DNA of 64,000 nt from Roseimaritima ulvae (GCF_008065135.1 NZ_CP042914.1:4569404-4633403); one strand, 5' to 3'. Positions 17,571 through 28,007 are shown, counted from the stretch's first letter. The notes: generated from the sequence alone by a model not told the origin. Numbers and translations are program-made.

Positions 17571-20500
17571 TTAGACCGTCAGCCGCTCGGGCAGATTCTG
17601 GGATTCAAACGTTTCGTCTGAATCCGATGACTGCTCCGACTCTGGGTCGGTCGGGTCGTTGGGGTCGAGTTGATGACCGTCATCATCTCCACCATCACCG
17701 TCAAGCTTTTCAACCGGCAGGTTGAAGACCACATAGAGCACTCGTAAAACAAGCAGGCTCATAATCATTGCGCTACACACGCCGCCGATCACCACCGTTG
17801 CCAACGGCCGTTGCACTTCCGCACCCATGCCGGTACTGAACGCCATCGGCAAGAAACCAAGGCTGGCGACGAGCGTTGTCATCAGGATCGGACGGAGTCT
17901 TGTCATCGCGGCTTCTTCGACAGCTTCATCGAGCGAACGACCACGTCGTCGGAGCTGCCGGATCGTTGAAACCAGCAACATGTCGTCCAGCACCGCAACG
18001 CCTGACAAAGCAATGAATCCAACAGCAGCCGAAATCGAAAACGGCATATCGCGAACCCATAGTGCCAGCACACCGCCAATCCAAGCGAACGGAACGCCGG
18101 TGAACACTCGCAGCGAGTCAATCCAGTTCCGATACGTCATATAAAGCAGCGAAAGGATCATCAACAAGGCGATGGGAACGACGATCATCAACCGCAATTG
18201 AGCGCGTTGCAGGTTTTCAAATTGGCCCCCCCACTCGACGCGGTAGCGTCCCGGTGGCAGTTGAACCTTCTCGTCAATCGTGCGTTGGGCTTCAGCGACG
18301 AAACTACCCAGATCGCGCCCACGGACATTCGCTTCGATCGTGATTCGCCGTTGATACCAATCGCGCTTGATTGTGTTCGGCCCCTCAACCTTCTCGATCG
18401 TGGCTAAGCGAGACAAAGGGATGCGTTCACCCGAAGGCGTCGCCACTAAAATTTGACGGATCGCGTCTGGGTTAGCGCGCGTCTTTTCCGGCAAGCGAAT
18501 AATCAGTGGGAAACGCAGTTGCCCTTCGTACACTTCGCCGACGTGATGACTGCCCAACGAGCGGACAAGATTCATGATCGTGCTGGCCGACACTCCGTAG
18601 CGCGCGATCTCATCTTGTTTGACACGAATTTGCAAAACTGGTTGGCCAGACACCTGTTCGACCTTGACGTCTTCGCTGCCGGGAATGGCGTTGAGCGCCC
18701 GTTCGATTTCGCTTGCCTTTTCGACCATCAAATCAAGATCGTCGCCATAGAGGATCGCCGCGACATCCGACCGAACACCCGAAATCATTTCATTCATTCG
18801 CATCTCAATCGGCTGGGACATCGCCAATCGTGGTCCGGGCAGGTCTCGAAGTTCCTCCTGAACCTTGATGACCAACTCTTCCTGTGTCTCCGCCCTCGTC
18901 CATCGTTCTCGCGGATGCAGAGTCAAGAACAAATCGGTCAGTTCAGTTCCCATCGGATCGGTCGCAACTTCCGCCGTACCGATGCGGCTCCAAACCTGCG
19001 CCACCTCATCAGGAAACTTATCAAGCAGCACTTGTTCCATTTGCGTGTTGTATCGCATGGATTCTTCCAGCGTTGTCCCTGCCAAACGCACGACGTTGAT
19101 CGTGATCGCACCTTCGGAAAGTCGCGGTACAAACTCGCTGCCAAGGTTCGGTGCAACCAAGCCAAACACACTGACCAGCAGTAACAGTGCCGCACCGATG
19201 ACGAAGGTCTTGTGATGCATCGTGAACCGAAGAACCGGTGCATAGAGTCGCTTGAGCACGCGGATCAACAGGGGCTCTTTCTCTTGAATGTTCGTCGGTA
19301 AGAATAGACTGGCCAAGACCGGCATCAGGGTGAGCGACAAGACCATCGAACCGGCCAACGCCATGATGACGGTCAACGCCATCGGTCGAAACAGTTTGCC
19401 TTCGATTCCTTCGAGCGTCAGGATCGGCAAGTAGACGATCATGATGATCAGCTCGCCAAACATCGTCGGCTTGCGAACTTCGACGGCCGCCTCGCGAATG
19501 ATCTCCAGCCGACTTTTGCCGTCCCGGTTGTGAGCCAGATGCCTCACGCAGTTCTCGATCATTACGACCGAGCTATCGACGACCAACCCAAAGTCGATAG
19601 CGCCGAGACTGAGCAGACTGGCGGCGATGCCGAACTTCAACATCCCCGAAAATGCAAACAGCATCGACAATGGGATCGCCGCTGCAACGATCAAGCCCGC
19701 TCGCAGGTTTCCCAAAAAGATGAACAACACCGCAATCACCAGCAGACCACCTTCAAAGAGGTTCTTTTGAACGGTGTGAATCACGTGGTCGATCAATTCG
19801 GTGCGGTCGTAAACCGTTTGAATCCGAACGCCCGCTGGAAGTGTCTCTTGAATACTGGCGATCTTTTTTTTGATGGCCCAAGTCACATCGTGACTGTTTT
19901 CGCCCATCAACATGAATCCCAGCCCCAAAACCGCCTCGCCACGTCCATTTGCCGTGACCGCCCCACGCCGGATTTCGTGTCCGATCTGCACCTTCGCCAC
20001 ATCGCGAATACGAATCGGTACGCCGTCCTTCGCGGTGATCACGACATCTTTGATCTCTTCCAGATTAACCGTTCGACCGACGCCGTGGACCAGTAGCATT
20101 TCGCTGCCGTCGGTAACCGTTCCACCGCCCACATTCTCATTGTTCGCTTCGATGGCTTCGCTAACTTGCTCGAACGTCAGTCCATACTTCACCAACAAGT
20201 CCGGTTGCAGTCGAATCTGATACTGTTTCTCGTATCCACCCCAACTATTGACCTCCGCAACGCCGCGTACCGAACGCAATTGGGGCTTCACCACCCAGTC
20301 GTGGATCGTCCGCAATTCCGTCATCCGCTTGATGCGTTCTTGTTGTGCGACCTTGGAAAAATCAACGCCGTCGTAAACCAGGACATAATGAAAAACTTCG
20401 CCCAGTCCCGTCGAAACCGGCCCCATCTGCGGTCGTTGAATTCCATCGGGCAACTCGACAGTAGAAAGCCGTTCGTTGATCAGTTGTCGGGCGAAGTAGA

Positions 20501-20807
20501 TATCGATGCCATCGTCAAAGATCACGACGACTTGAGACAGGCCGAACTTTGAAATCGAACGTAACTCATGCAGACCAGGTAATCCGCTGATTGCTTGCTC
20601 GACCGGAAACGTAATCTGGCGTTCGATCTCTTCGGACGCGAGCGAAGGGGCGACCGTGTTGATTTGAATCTGAACCGGAGTCGTATCCGGGAACGCGTCA
20701 ATGTCGAGTTGCTGGAGCGAGAACGCACCAACGCCAGCGAACAACAACGCGGCCAAGATGACCAACGCGCGGTGTTTGAGCGAGAAGTCAATTAAGTAGT
20801 TTAGCAT
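17571..20807 (-). CDS. HME-RND metal efflux pump, CzcA/CusA family
   Basis: A 1078-residue inner membrane proton-driven pump with twelve helices and two large periplasmic loops. Family marks include DIDAFPDTTPVQIQI near the N-terminus, EEIERQITFPVE, and the helix 4 motif AIDFGLVVDSSVVMIENC. The DFG-VVD form is closer to divalent-cation (Zn/Co/Cd) members than to Cu/Ag members. The C-terminus is an acidic hydrophilic tail (GDGGDDDG and following). It is preceded by its adaptor gene 12 bases upstream and followed by the Cys-rich lipoprotein. Confidence 0.93.
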   Translation of the reverse strand: MLNYLIDFSLKHRALVILAALLFAGVGAFSLQQLDIDAFPDTTPVQIQINTVAPSLASEEIERQITFPVEQAISGLPGLHELRSISKFGLSQVVVIFDDGIDIYFARQLINERLSTVELPDGIQRPQMGPVSTGLGEVFHYVLVYDGVDFSKVAQQERIKRMTELRTIHDWVVKPQLRSVRGVAEVNSWGGYEKQYQIRLQPDLLVKYGLTFEQVSEAIEANNENVGGGTVTDGSEMLLVHGVGRTVNLEEIKDVVITAKDGVPIRIRDVAKVQIGHEIRRGAVTANGRGEAVLGLGFMLMGENSHDVTWAIKKKIASIQETLPAGVRIQTVYDRTELIDHVIHTVQKNLFEGGLLVIAVLFIFLGNLRAGLIVAAAIPLSMLFAFSGMLKFGIAASLLSLGAIDFGLVVDSSVVMIENCVRHLAHNRDGKSRLEIIREAAVEVRKPTMFGELIIMIVYLPILTLEGIEGKLFRPMALTVIMALAGSMVLSLTLMPVLASLFLPTNIQEKEPLLIRVLKRLYAPVLRFTMHHKTFVIGAALLLLVSVFGLVAPNLGSEFVPRLSEGAITINVVRLAGTTLEESMRYNTQMEQVLLDKFPDEVAQVWSRIGTAEVATDPMGTELTDLFLTLHPRERWTRAETQEELVIKVQEELRDLPGPRLAMSQPIEMRMNEMISGVRSDVAAILYGDDLDLMVEKASEIERALNAIPGSEDVKVEQVSGQPVLQIRVKQDEIARYGVSASTIMNLVRSLGSHHVGEVYEGQLRFPLIIRLPEKTRANPDAIRQILVATPSGERIPLSRLATIEKVEGPNTIKRDWYQRRITIEANVRGRDLGSFVAEAQRTIDEKVQLPPGRYRVEWGGQFENLQRAQLRLMIVVPIALLMILSLLYMTYRNWIDSLRVFTGVPFAWIGGVLALWVRDMPFSISAAVGFIALSGVAVLDDMLLVSTIRQLRRRGRSLDEAVEEAAMTRLRPILMTTLVASLGFLPMAFSTGMGAEVQRPLATVVIGGVCSAMIMSLLVLRVLYVVFNLPVEKLDGDGGDDDGHQLDPNDPTDPESEQSSDSDETFESQNLPERLTV

Positions 20808-20819
20808 CCGTGCAATCCT

Positions 20820-22511
20820 TTATTCGGCGACGCAGTCGCAGCCTGCACCAAGCTTGTTTTTGAGGAGTTGTGCCCGCAGCACGTCGCTGCCGTCGGTCGC
20901 GATCACTTCGCCCGGCAACACGCCCGAAATGATTTCTGTCACATTGCCATTGACCGCTCCCAAACGAACCGAGCGGACATGGAAAACCTTGTAGCTGTCG
21001 GGGCTGGCGAAGTAGTTCTTGTCGCGAACAAAGACGACTTGGCAACAACCTTCCCAGTGAGACGAACCGGTTGGGATCACGACCGCGTCAGGCTCTCTCC
21101 GCAGGATCACTTGGCCCATCCCGAAGGTCTCGTTGCGAAGAAGTCCGTCGGAGTTGTCCAGCACGGCTCGAACTTGCAACATCCGCGTCGTGTTGTCCGC
21201 CGAAGTGCTAATCCAATCCAACGTTCCGGTGACGACTTCGCGGCTCCCGTCGGCGCGAAACTCGACAGGCTGACCGATCATCAACTGCTCTGTGTTTTCC
21301 AGTGGAATATTCAACGTCAGCCACATTTGTCGAACGTCGGCGACCTGAAAAAGAATCCGCGTCGGATCGACGACTTCGCCCGCGGCAACACTCCGTTGAA
21401 CCACGACACCTTGGATTGGCGATCGAATCGGCAGCAGGTTCGAGGTGACGGTTCGACTGTTCAACTGCGCCCGAAGCTCGTCGGGAATCCCTAGCAATCG
21501 CAAACGATCGAGCACCTGTTGTTCCGATAGGCCCTGCAACTCACCGACGTCGGCTGGCAGTCCCAAATTCCGCAGTGATTGCTCCGCCGCCAAGACGTCC
21601 GCCTGAGCTTTCGCCAACGCCGCTTCCGCATCTAACAGTCGCGAACCGGCAATCGCGGCCCGAGCGCTGTTAAGCCGCGAAACGTTCTGCTGTTGAAGTT
21701 TCTGCTCCGCCAACGCCCGCAACAGGGTTGTCTTGATCTCACCGACTTCCGCCGCATCAATCACCGCCAGAACTTCACCGACCTCTACCGGATCCCCCAC
21801 GTTCTTCGTGACCTTCCAAACGCTTCCCGGGACCCGCGACGCCATACTTGCCTGTCGCGTGGGGTCGTAAATGATTTCGCCGTTGCCAGCGATCGACTCG
21901 GTGACCGGGGCACGCTCGGCCAGTTCAACATCGACGCCAGCCTGTTGTACCGACTCGATCGAAGCGAACTGGATGCGTGACTGGTAAACCTCGCAAGCAC
22001 TATTGTTTTCTTTGCGAGGCGCAATCATCAATGCACGAGCCGCACGTTCCAAGTCTTCCGCCGGAACCTTAGGCGTTTCTTTGAGCTGGGCAACATCGGG
22101 ATGGTCGAGCGTGCAGTTGTGGACGCCGTGGACGCTGCACCAACCGTAATCAGGCCCTTTGGCCATTAACGTTGGATCACACTCGACACAAATGGACTCC
22201 GGCACCGCATGTTCTTCACACCAATCATCGACAATCGGCTCGCCATCACCGATCAGCTCGGCGAATTTGGGAATTCGCCAGTCGTTGTGATGCCCAAACC
22301 AAAACACGGCGGCGAAACCGACCAGAACCAATGTCGGTCCAATGCTGCCTAGCACCAATGAGATGTGCCGTCGAATGGGACCACGAGGTTTTGATTTTGG
22401 ACCCTGATTGATTTCAGTTTCGATGGAAGGAACGTTGTGCTCATCGGCGGGCAGCCCCACTGGTTGTTGCCGAGGACTTTTCCTCGGCGGATCGGCGAGC
22501 GGATGATTCAT
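20820..22511 (-). CDS. RND periplasmic adaptor with Cys/His metal-binding modules
   Basis: A 563-residue CusB/CzcB-type membrane fusion protein. The start at 22511 has an AAGG site about ten bases upstream. A membrane anchor (about residues 50-73) precedes two Cys/His modules, WCEEHAVPESICVEC and WCSVHGVHNC. The barrel-sandwich and helical hairpin follow (GVDVELAERAPV, then a coiled coil through LRALAEQKLQQQ), then beta-barrel domains with VVQRSVAAGEVVDP and MGQVILRREPDAV. It links the CzcA-like pump encoded downstream to an outer membrane channel. The Cys/His modules at the N-terminus are an addition shared with the downstream lipoprotein. Confidence 0.9.
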   Translation of the reverse strand: MNHPLADPPRKSPRQQPVGLPADEHNVPSIETEINQGPKSKPRGPIRRHISLVLGSIGPTLVLVGFAAVFWFGHHNDWRIPKFAELIGDGEPIVDDWCEEHAVPESICVECDPTLMAKGPDYGWCSVHGVHNCTLDHPDVAQLKETPKVPAEDLERAARALMIAPRKENNSACEVYQSRIQFASIESVQQAGVDVELAERAPVTESIAGNGEIIYDPTRQASMASRVPGSVWKVTKNVGDPVEVGEVLAVIDAAEVGEIKTTLLRALAEQKLQQQNVSRLNSARAAIAGSRLLDAEAALAKAQADVLAAEQSLRNLGLPADVGELQGLSEQQVLDRLRLLGIPDELRAQLNSRTVTSNLLPIRSPIQGVVVQRSVAAGEVVDPTRILFQVADVRQMWLTLNIPLENTEQLMIGQPVEFRADGSREVVTGTLDWISTSADNTTRMLQVRAVLDNSDGLLRNETFGMGQVILRREPDAVVIPTGSSHWEGCCQVVFVRDKNYFASPDSYKVFHVRSVRLGAVNGNVTEIISGVLPGEVIATDGSDVLRAQLLKNKLGAGCDCVAE

Positions 22512-22682
22512 TGAAGAAACCTTGCTGGCTAGAGACGGTGCAAGCAACGCACGCAACAACTGCGAACGCATACGACGACCAAAATCGCAGCCGACCACAA
22601 GCTAAAACCCAAACTCGCAAATCCGTAGCCGGAATTACAAACGGAGTTTGCCGGTCAGCAGACGAAGAGACCTACTCGCGGC

Positions 22683-23081
22683 TTAGAGCAGCCAAGAAGA
22701 GTGCGCAACGCGCACCGAGCGACCCGTCAAGAGATCGAATGGATGAGGCTGAGGCTCAAATCGAGAAACCAAGATCGTTGAGAGATCAAGCGGCTCCAAT
22801 TTCAGCGGAGCGAGATCCACGGCAAGCTGAACATCAACAATCGTCCGATGGTTCAGCTCAGGTGTGACTTGGCACTCACATCCCGTTTCGCAAGGGCAAG
22901 GCGAATCGGCTGGTGGAACGCCATCGTCATCGCAAGCCGTGTTCTGTTCACCAGAACAACCACAATAATGATGCTCAGCCGCTATATCGCTCACAAAACG
23001 ATCATCAAACGCACCCAGGCAAAACACCGGGCACGCGATAACTCGCAATGCGATAAACGATAGTAAAAGTAGACGAAACAT
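22683..23081 (-). CDS. Small secreted Cys-rich protein of a metal-efflux operon
   Basis: A 132-residue protein with a signal peptide (MFRLLLLSFIALRVIACP). A Cys-rich segment follows, containing HHYCGCSGE and CPCETGCECQV (about residues 37-71), then an unstructured C-terminal half. No family name can be given. Its place between the TolC-like gene and the adaptor gene suggests a role in periplasmic metal handling. A 171-base gap separates it from the adaptor start. Confidence 0.62.
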   Translation of the reverse strand: MFRLLLLSFIALRVIACPVFCLGAFDDRFVSDIAAEHHYCGCSGEQNTACDDDGVPPADSPCPCETGCECQVTPELNHRTIVDVQLAVDLAPLKLEPLDLSTILVSRFEPQPHPFDLLTGRSVRVAHSSWLL

Positions 23082-23146
23082 CGCGTCAGTTTGCTGTTCT
23101 TGATACCGAGATGATCACTTAATAATAGGCTGAAACTAGTCTGGCG

Positions 23147-23374
23147 ACCAGCCCGGTTTCTGACAAACGTGGGAGTAGGAAGTGTTCTGCTGTCATTTTT
23201 GCGGCGACATTTGCAAATCAAGCAATCCGTATCGACGTTGTTCAGCTCAGTAGCGCCGGCATCAATCGGAGTAGGCGTCTTTTCATCGCCACCAAGCACG
23301 TACACAGTTGCTTGAGTCTTGTCGTGATCGACTGTGATCTCAACGTGGTTATTACTTTCCACTGAGAATATCAA
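23147..23374 (-). pseudogene. Remnant of a secreted metal-operon lipoprotein
   Basis: A minus-strand stretch starting just after the TolC-like stop reads NHVEITVDHDKTQATVYVLG and then DEKTPTPIDAGA. This matches YHVEFTVDHDKQEGTVYILG and DEKSPVPIDAES of the intact lipoprotein at 28097-28624. Weaker similarity continues (NDS...TFVRN versus QDS...RFVGN). The copy lacks the signal peptide and first 70 residues, and the match is lost after about residue 76. It is a decayed, truncated paralogue, showing that part of this operon was duplicated. Confidence 0.68.
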
Positions 23375-23384
23375 GCAGGAGTTT

Positions 23385-25157
23385 CTACTGCTGGCTCAAC
23401 GTCAGACCACGCAGGCTATCGTCGCCGCTGTTGTCGATGATCGGGTCGAGCGCACCCGTAAGCACATAGCCATCGACACGGGCGCGAGCTTGTGCTAACT
23501 GAGCTTGCGCGACAATGTATTGCAAATTGGTATCAAAATACGTTCGTCGAGCGACAAGCACTTGTAGAAAACTCGTCTCACCAGACTTGTAGGCGGTTTC
23601 TGCCAGTTTAAGCCCCTCTGCCGCATTGGGAAGAATCTCCTCCGCGTACATCGAAACCGAAGCGAGTGACGAATCGTAAGCTTGAGAGACTTCAGCCAAC
23701 CGAGCTTTGATCGAATTCTCGATCCGCCGGACCTCCATGCAAGCCCGACTCAACTCCGCTCTTGCTGCCGACATGTTGCCTTGATTTTTATTGAAAACCG
23801 GGATCGGTGCCGAGACCTGAAGGTTAATCATTCCGGAGTCTGTGGCATTGTCCACACCGGCGCCGAATTGCAAATCGATGTTGGGCACAGCCTGAACATC
23901 CTGGCGAGTGATGTTAGCTCGTGCTTGAGAAACACGAGCTCGAGCTGCTTGATACTCAGGACTAGACGACACGATGCTCGAAGCAACGCTTGACCAGTCC
24001 AACGAAGTTTCCGCCTGTGGAAGTTCACCGTCTAGGCTAACCGGCAGCATCTCGGGGCTTCCCGTCAGAGCGACCAGTTCTCGCCACACCGCCTCAAATC
24101 TGATCGACGCGTTACGGAGAGCCAAATCGACTTCGTTCTTCTGGACCTTGGCTTGAACAACTTCAAGCTGCGATCCTTCTTTAGCGCTTTTCAGTTCCTC
24201 GGCAATCTCAAGGCCTCGATCCGCAACCGATTGAAAATCTTCGATCAGACGCATTCGCCGTTGTGCCGCCAGGGCGTCGTAAAACTTGACTCGAATGTCG
24301 GTGGAGATGCGGTATTTTTGCGCTTCGAGCTGGAACAACTGTGCTCGAAGTGCTTCATTGAGCACACGACGATTGAGTTCCAGCTTGTCGGCCGTTACGA
24401 ATGTTTGCGAAAGGAATGCCACGTGTTGGTCAGTGCCAGCGTCGGCGAGCTGCATCGCTTGGTAGCCAACAACTGGATTGGGGCGCAGCCCAACTTGCGT
24501 GCGAAAACCCGCTGCTTTCCGGGTCGTTGCTTCCAGTTGCTGGATCGTTGGATTATTCGCAAAAGCGATCGCTTCAAAGTCGTTCAACGTCATTGAACGA
24601 AACGAAGCGGCGTCAGCAAGACTGGTACCATGGGCAGTGTCAATGACGCCTTCGGTACCATCAATTTCCAAGGGCGACGCCCACACGAGTTGTGATGTTG
24701 ACGGCGTCACCAATTCATTGAACCCGACTTGGGCGATCTCGCAATTGTTTGCTGAAACGGGAGCGTGCAACGAAGCGTCAACCGACTCCGTTGGGTCTTG
24801 AATGGATGTTTGATTCCGCGTTGCCAAGCGGTCGTCAAAAGATTGACATCCGGCGGTCACCCCCAGGGCAAGGAGGAACACGAAACGCTTTGATGGTTGG
24901 TGGTATTTGCAGTTTGTAGAATTATTCACCGCTGGTTTGTTCGGGTTTAGAGGATCAGCCCATATGTTCGATCGGTTCGGAAAACACAGAAGATTGCTCA
25001 AAATTGCGACAATCGCCAATAGCCTGCTGACACAGCGCCCGGTGATAACGGTTAGGCAAGAAGAGTCGCCTCGATCGCCCAACGGGCGGGCAGTTGGGGC
25101 GATTGGTGATTTGAACGCCAATCTCGAAGTGAACGCTCCTGTTCGCCTACGGGACAC
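23385..25157 (-). CDS. TolC/CzcC-like outer membrane efflux lipoprotein
   Basis: A TolC-family channel protein, 590 residues from the GTG at 25157, which overlaps the MFS stop. The lipobox (LALGVTAGC) lies more than 90 residues in, so a downstream start such as the GTG at 24929 (514 residues) is more likely; the start is unresolved. The two repeats begin near LNDFEAIAFANNPTI and LDWSSVASSIVSSSPEY, with APIPVFNKNQGN conserved. It is a close paralogue of the protein at 7814-9472, down to the C-terminal DSLRGLTLSQQ. It should form the outer membrane part of the RND system encoded directly downstream. Confidence 0.85.
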   Translation of the reverse strand: MSRRRTGAFTSRLAFKSPIAPTARPLGDRGDSSCLTVITGRCVSRLLAIVAILSNLLCFPNRSNIWADPLNPNKPAVNNSTNCKYHQPSKRFVFLLALGVTAGCQSFDDRLATRNQTSIQDPTESVDASLHAPVSANNCEIAQVGFNELVTPSTSQLVWASPLEIDGTEGVIDTAHGTSLADAASFRSMTLNDFEAIAFANNPTIQQLEATTRKAAGFRTQVGLRPNPVVGYQAMQLADAGTDQHVAFLSQTFVTADKLELNRRVLNEALRAQLFQLEAQKYRISTDIRVKFYDALAAQRRMRLIEDFQSVADRGLEIAEELKSAKEGSQLEVVQAKVQKNEVDLALRNASIRFEAVWRELVALTGSPEMLPVSLDGELPQAETSLDWSSVASSIVSSSPEYQAARARVSQARANITRQDVQAVPNIDLQFGAGVDNATDSGMINLQVSAPIPVFNKNQGNMSAARAELSRACMEVRRIENSIKARLAEVSQAYDSSLASVSMYAEEILPNAAEGLKLAETAYKSGETSFLQVLVARRTYFDTNLQYIVAQAQLAQARARVDGYVLTGALDPIIDNSGDDSLRGLTLSQQ

Positions 25158-26397
25158 TCGCAGTCGTGAGATCCATGTCCAGTTTTGGGCGAAAGAACAG
25201 GATCACAAGACTGGCGCACGAGAGCGTAATGATTCCTGCAATCAAGAAGTCCATTGTGGGGAATGCCGTTCCCAGATACCCAGCAATTGGATAGGCAATT
25301 GCCCACCACAGATGCGAGAATGCGAAGTGGGCTCCGTAGACCTTACCTTGATCCGATGGGGCGATGTTCTCACCAATGAGCGTTTCCGCTGGCATATCGG
25401 CCAAACTTTGTCCAAGCCCAGCGAAAATCCAGAGCCCAATCAGAATTGCCAGCGGCACAGAATTCGCCGAAAGGATGGACACACCGAGCACGAGACTGCC
25501 ACCGATTAAGGACAGACTACGGCTTTCGGTTTTGTCGTAAGCCCCTGCTACAAATGCTGCAATGGCTGCACCGATTCCGAACGCCGCCCTTGCCCAGCCG
25601 TAATGAGCATCCGATAAGTGAATTTCGTTTTTGATGAGGCTAATCGTGTTGACCAGGATCATGGCACCTGCGATCGCCGAGACAAACTCGAAGCTGAGAG
25701 CGAATCGGACGAGCCTGTTACCGAACATAAGTTGGATGCCCGTACCAACATCGGCCAATGTGTTTTGCGATTCTCGAACTTGTTTGGTCACACCGTTTTG
25801 AAGATCTTCGCCTGGGATCATCAAGATCAACACCGCAGCGATAACAAATGTCGCCGCGTCGATCAAGAAGATCTCGCGTGTGCCAAACCAAAGCGCAAAG
25901 ACGCCCGCGATCGCTGGGCCAAGAATTCCGAGTAATTGGTACGTCGCCGTCGACAAGCCGACCGCCTGACGATAGTATTTTTTCTCGACGACCTGCGGAA
26001 TCACGGCTTGATAAGTCGGTGTGAAAAACGCATTGAAGACGTTCAGCAAGAATGTTAGAACATAAATTTGCCATTCCGCCGTGGTGAAGGGAAAGCAGCC
26101 GATGATTCCCATGCGAATGAAATGTGTTGTGTAAAGAATCGTTTTCCGCTCGACGCGATCTGCGACAACGCCCGCGAATGGCGAGAAAATAATGAATGCA
26201 GTCACCCGTAGAGTGAGTGCGGTTGCAAGTATCGTAGGCGAGCGTGCTTGGTCGAACTGGTAGGACAGCAACGCCAGACCGACCCAGGTAAATGCATCCC
26301 CGAGCAAACTGATCGTTTGAGCAAAATAGAGTTTTGCAAACACACCGTTTCGCAACGCCTTGAAAGGCTCAAGTAGCGTTCTTGCACTTGCATCCAT
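25147..26397 (-). CDS. MFS exporter (EntS-like family)
   Basis: A 416-residue major facilitator protein with about twelve helices. The start at 26397 is six bases past the stop of the phosphatase gene; a longer in-frame start would overlap that gene. The motif between helices 2 and 3 is GVVADRVERKTILY, and the middle part resembles the EntS/MFS_3 exporter group (siderophore and drug efflux). The substrate is unknown. A metallophore or metal-related compound is possible given the neighbours, but this is inference. Confidence 0.83.
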   Translation of the reverse strand: MDASARTLLEPFKALRNGVFAKLYFAQTISLLGDAFTWVGLALLSYQFDQARSPTILATALTLRVTAFIIFSPFAGVVADRVERKTILYTTHFIRMGIIGCFPFTTAEWQIYVLTFLLNVFNAFFTPTYQAVIPQVVEKKYYRQAVGLSTATYQLLGILGPAIAGVFALWFGTREIFLIDAATFVIAAVLILMIPGEDLQNGVTKQVRESQNTLADVGTGIQLMFGNRLVRFALSFEFVSAIAGAMILVNTISLIKNEIHLSDAHYGWARAAFGIGAAIAAFVAGAYDKTESRSLSLIGGSLVLGVSILSANSVPLAILIGLWIFAGLGQSLADMPAETLIGENIAPSDQGKVYGAHFAFSHLWWAIAYPIAGYLGTAFPTMDFLIAGIITLSCASLVILFFRPKLDMDLTTASVP

Positions 26398-26402
26398 TGC
26401 GG

Positions 26403-27953
26403 TTAGCTCGCAATGGATTGGGTTTTGCGGTAAGTGCGACATCCGATCGTGCGTTTATGCTCGCTCAACGAGTCGCCATTCTCAGGTACGTCGTTTGCAC
26501 CTGTAAATTGGGCAACGAGCAACGTTGTGTCGTCAAACCGCTGGCAACCAGCTCGGAACGACTCAAGCGACGCCCTCAGGTCTTGCACCACGTCGGCAGC
26601 ACTGTTCTCCGTTTGCTGCGATATGATCTCTTCAATCCGTTCAGTTCCAAACTGCTCATCAAATGGGTTGAATGATTCCGAAACGCCGTCGCTAACGATC
26701 ACAATCCTCGTTCTGCCGCGAACCTCAACAGTCTCTTCGCCGTAGATCGTGGTCTCTTCGACACCAAGAGGTAGATCGCCGGCCTCCAATCGCGTCGGCT
26801 TGGCCGAGTCCACTTGCACAATCGGAGACTCGTGCCCGGCGCTCGCGTACGTTAAACTTTGATTGGCGGTGTCAATCACGACCAGGCACATGGTGGCGAA
26901 GTGTCCCATCATCACGTATTCGCAATAACGCTGGTTGACCTCTATCAGAATTGTGGCGGGACTGGCCGACTGCTTAGCGGCTTCTGAGACAAAGGCTTTC
27001 AGGAGCGTCGCTGCCATCGCCGCCGGGACGCCATGTCCTGCGACATCCGCAACGCACAGCAAAATCCGATCACCAGATAAATGAATGACGTCATAGTAGT
27101 CCCCACCGACATCATCGGCGGGCTGGAATAGTTCCGCGACATCCACCCCTGCCAGTTCCGTAAGCGAAGGCCGGAGGTTTTGTTGAATCTGGCGTGCTTT
27201 CTCCATGTGCAGACGGTGGTCACGTTGAGCGTGTTCGAGCGAACGAGTCATGATGTTAATTTGTTCTGCAAGGTATCTCAACTCTTGGCAGCTTCTGGTC
27301 CGCGCGACAACGCTTAAGTCGCCTGCTCCGACGCCCTGCAACGTGGATACGAGACGTTGGATTGGTTTCGCTACAAGTTGGCGGAGCACAATGCTGGCTG
27401 CAATTGCCGCGATTGCCCCTAGCGTGATTACGCCTACCGTTTGAGAGAGCAATGAATAGTGTGTGGCATTTAACACAGAGTCGCGATGCTCCAATACGTA
27501 TACTGACCCCAAGGGCCCCTTGAAGGCACCGATGATTTCATTGTCTCTCACGATTGAGTGGTTTGCGCCTAAGTCCAACTCAATGTTCCAACTCACACTC
27601 GTTGAACCAGCCGGCATTTTATGTGGAAGTGATTCATATCGCCGGCCATTCCAGTGCGCCAAAATGTGATGCCGAGCGGACTCGGTCGCGTTCATTCCGT
27701 TTGCGACATTGTCAATAAAATCATGAATTGCGGCATCTCCGTGATGCTCTACGACTCGCAACCCTTCGTACAGCGTTTTCGCTTCGTTAGTAAGTACCGA
27801 TTGCTTTTCGCTTAGAATGCGCTCGGTTCGCAATCCATGATCGACCGTTAGAAACACAACGACGAATCCGAGCAAGCTTGCAGTGACGAGCACAATCAAT
27901 TGCCGATTAATTGGCAGCAGATGCCAACGGTATTTCAGCTTGTCGAAAATCAT
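26403..27953 (-). CDS. Membrane-bound SpoIIE/RsbU-type PP2C phosphatase with HAMP domain
   Basis: A 516-residue protein. The start at 27953 is supported by GGAGG upstream and by a terminator lying between it and the preceding gene. The order is TM1 (about residues 20-38), a periplasmic sensing region, TM2 (about 176-198), HAMP (to about 245), a coiled coil, then the SpoIIE phosphatase domain with DVGGDYYDV, DVAGHGVPAAM and IVSDGVSESF metal-binding motifs. It should dephosphorylate an anti-sigma antagonist or similar protein in response to an outside signal. Its position inside a metal cluster suggests metal stress as the signal (inference). No partner kinase or antagonist gene is seen nearby. 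Confidence 0.87.
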   Translation of the reverse strand: MIFDKLKYRWHLLPINRQLIVLVTASLLGFVVVFLTVDHGLRTERILSEKQSVLTNEAKTLYEGLRVVEHHGDAAIHDFIDNVANGMNATESARHHILAHWNGRRYESLPHKMPAGSTSVSWNIELDLGANHSIVRDNEIIGAFKGPLGSVYVLEHRDSVLNATHYSLLSQTVGVITLGAIAAIAASIVLRQLVAKPIQRLVSTLQGVGAGDLSVVARTRSCQELRYLAEQINIMTRSLEHAQRDHRLHMEKARQIQQNLRPSLTELAGVDVAELFQPADDVGGDYYDVIHLSGDRILLCVADVAGHGVPAAMAATLLKAFVSEAAKQSASPATILIEVNQRYCEYVMMGHFATMCLVVIDTANQSLTYASAGHESPIVQVDSAKPTRLEAGDLPLGVEETTIYGEETVEVRGRTRIVIVSDGVSESFNPFDEQFGTERIEEIISQQTENSAADVVQDLRASLESFRAGCQRFDDTTLLVAQFTGANDVPENGDSLSEHKRTIGCRTYRKTQSIAS

Positions 27954-28007
27954 GCTGCCTCCGTTCGAGTTCGTCGGTTGCTCAGTTAGAATGGAGCGGT
28001 GAAGATC

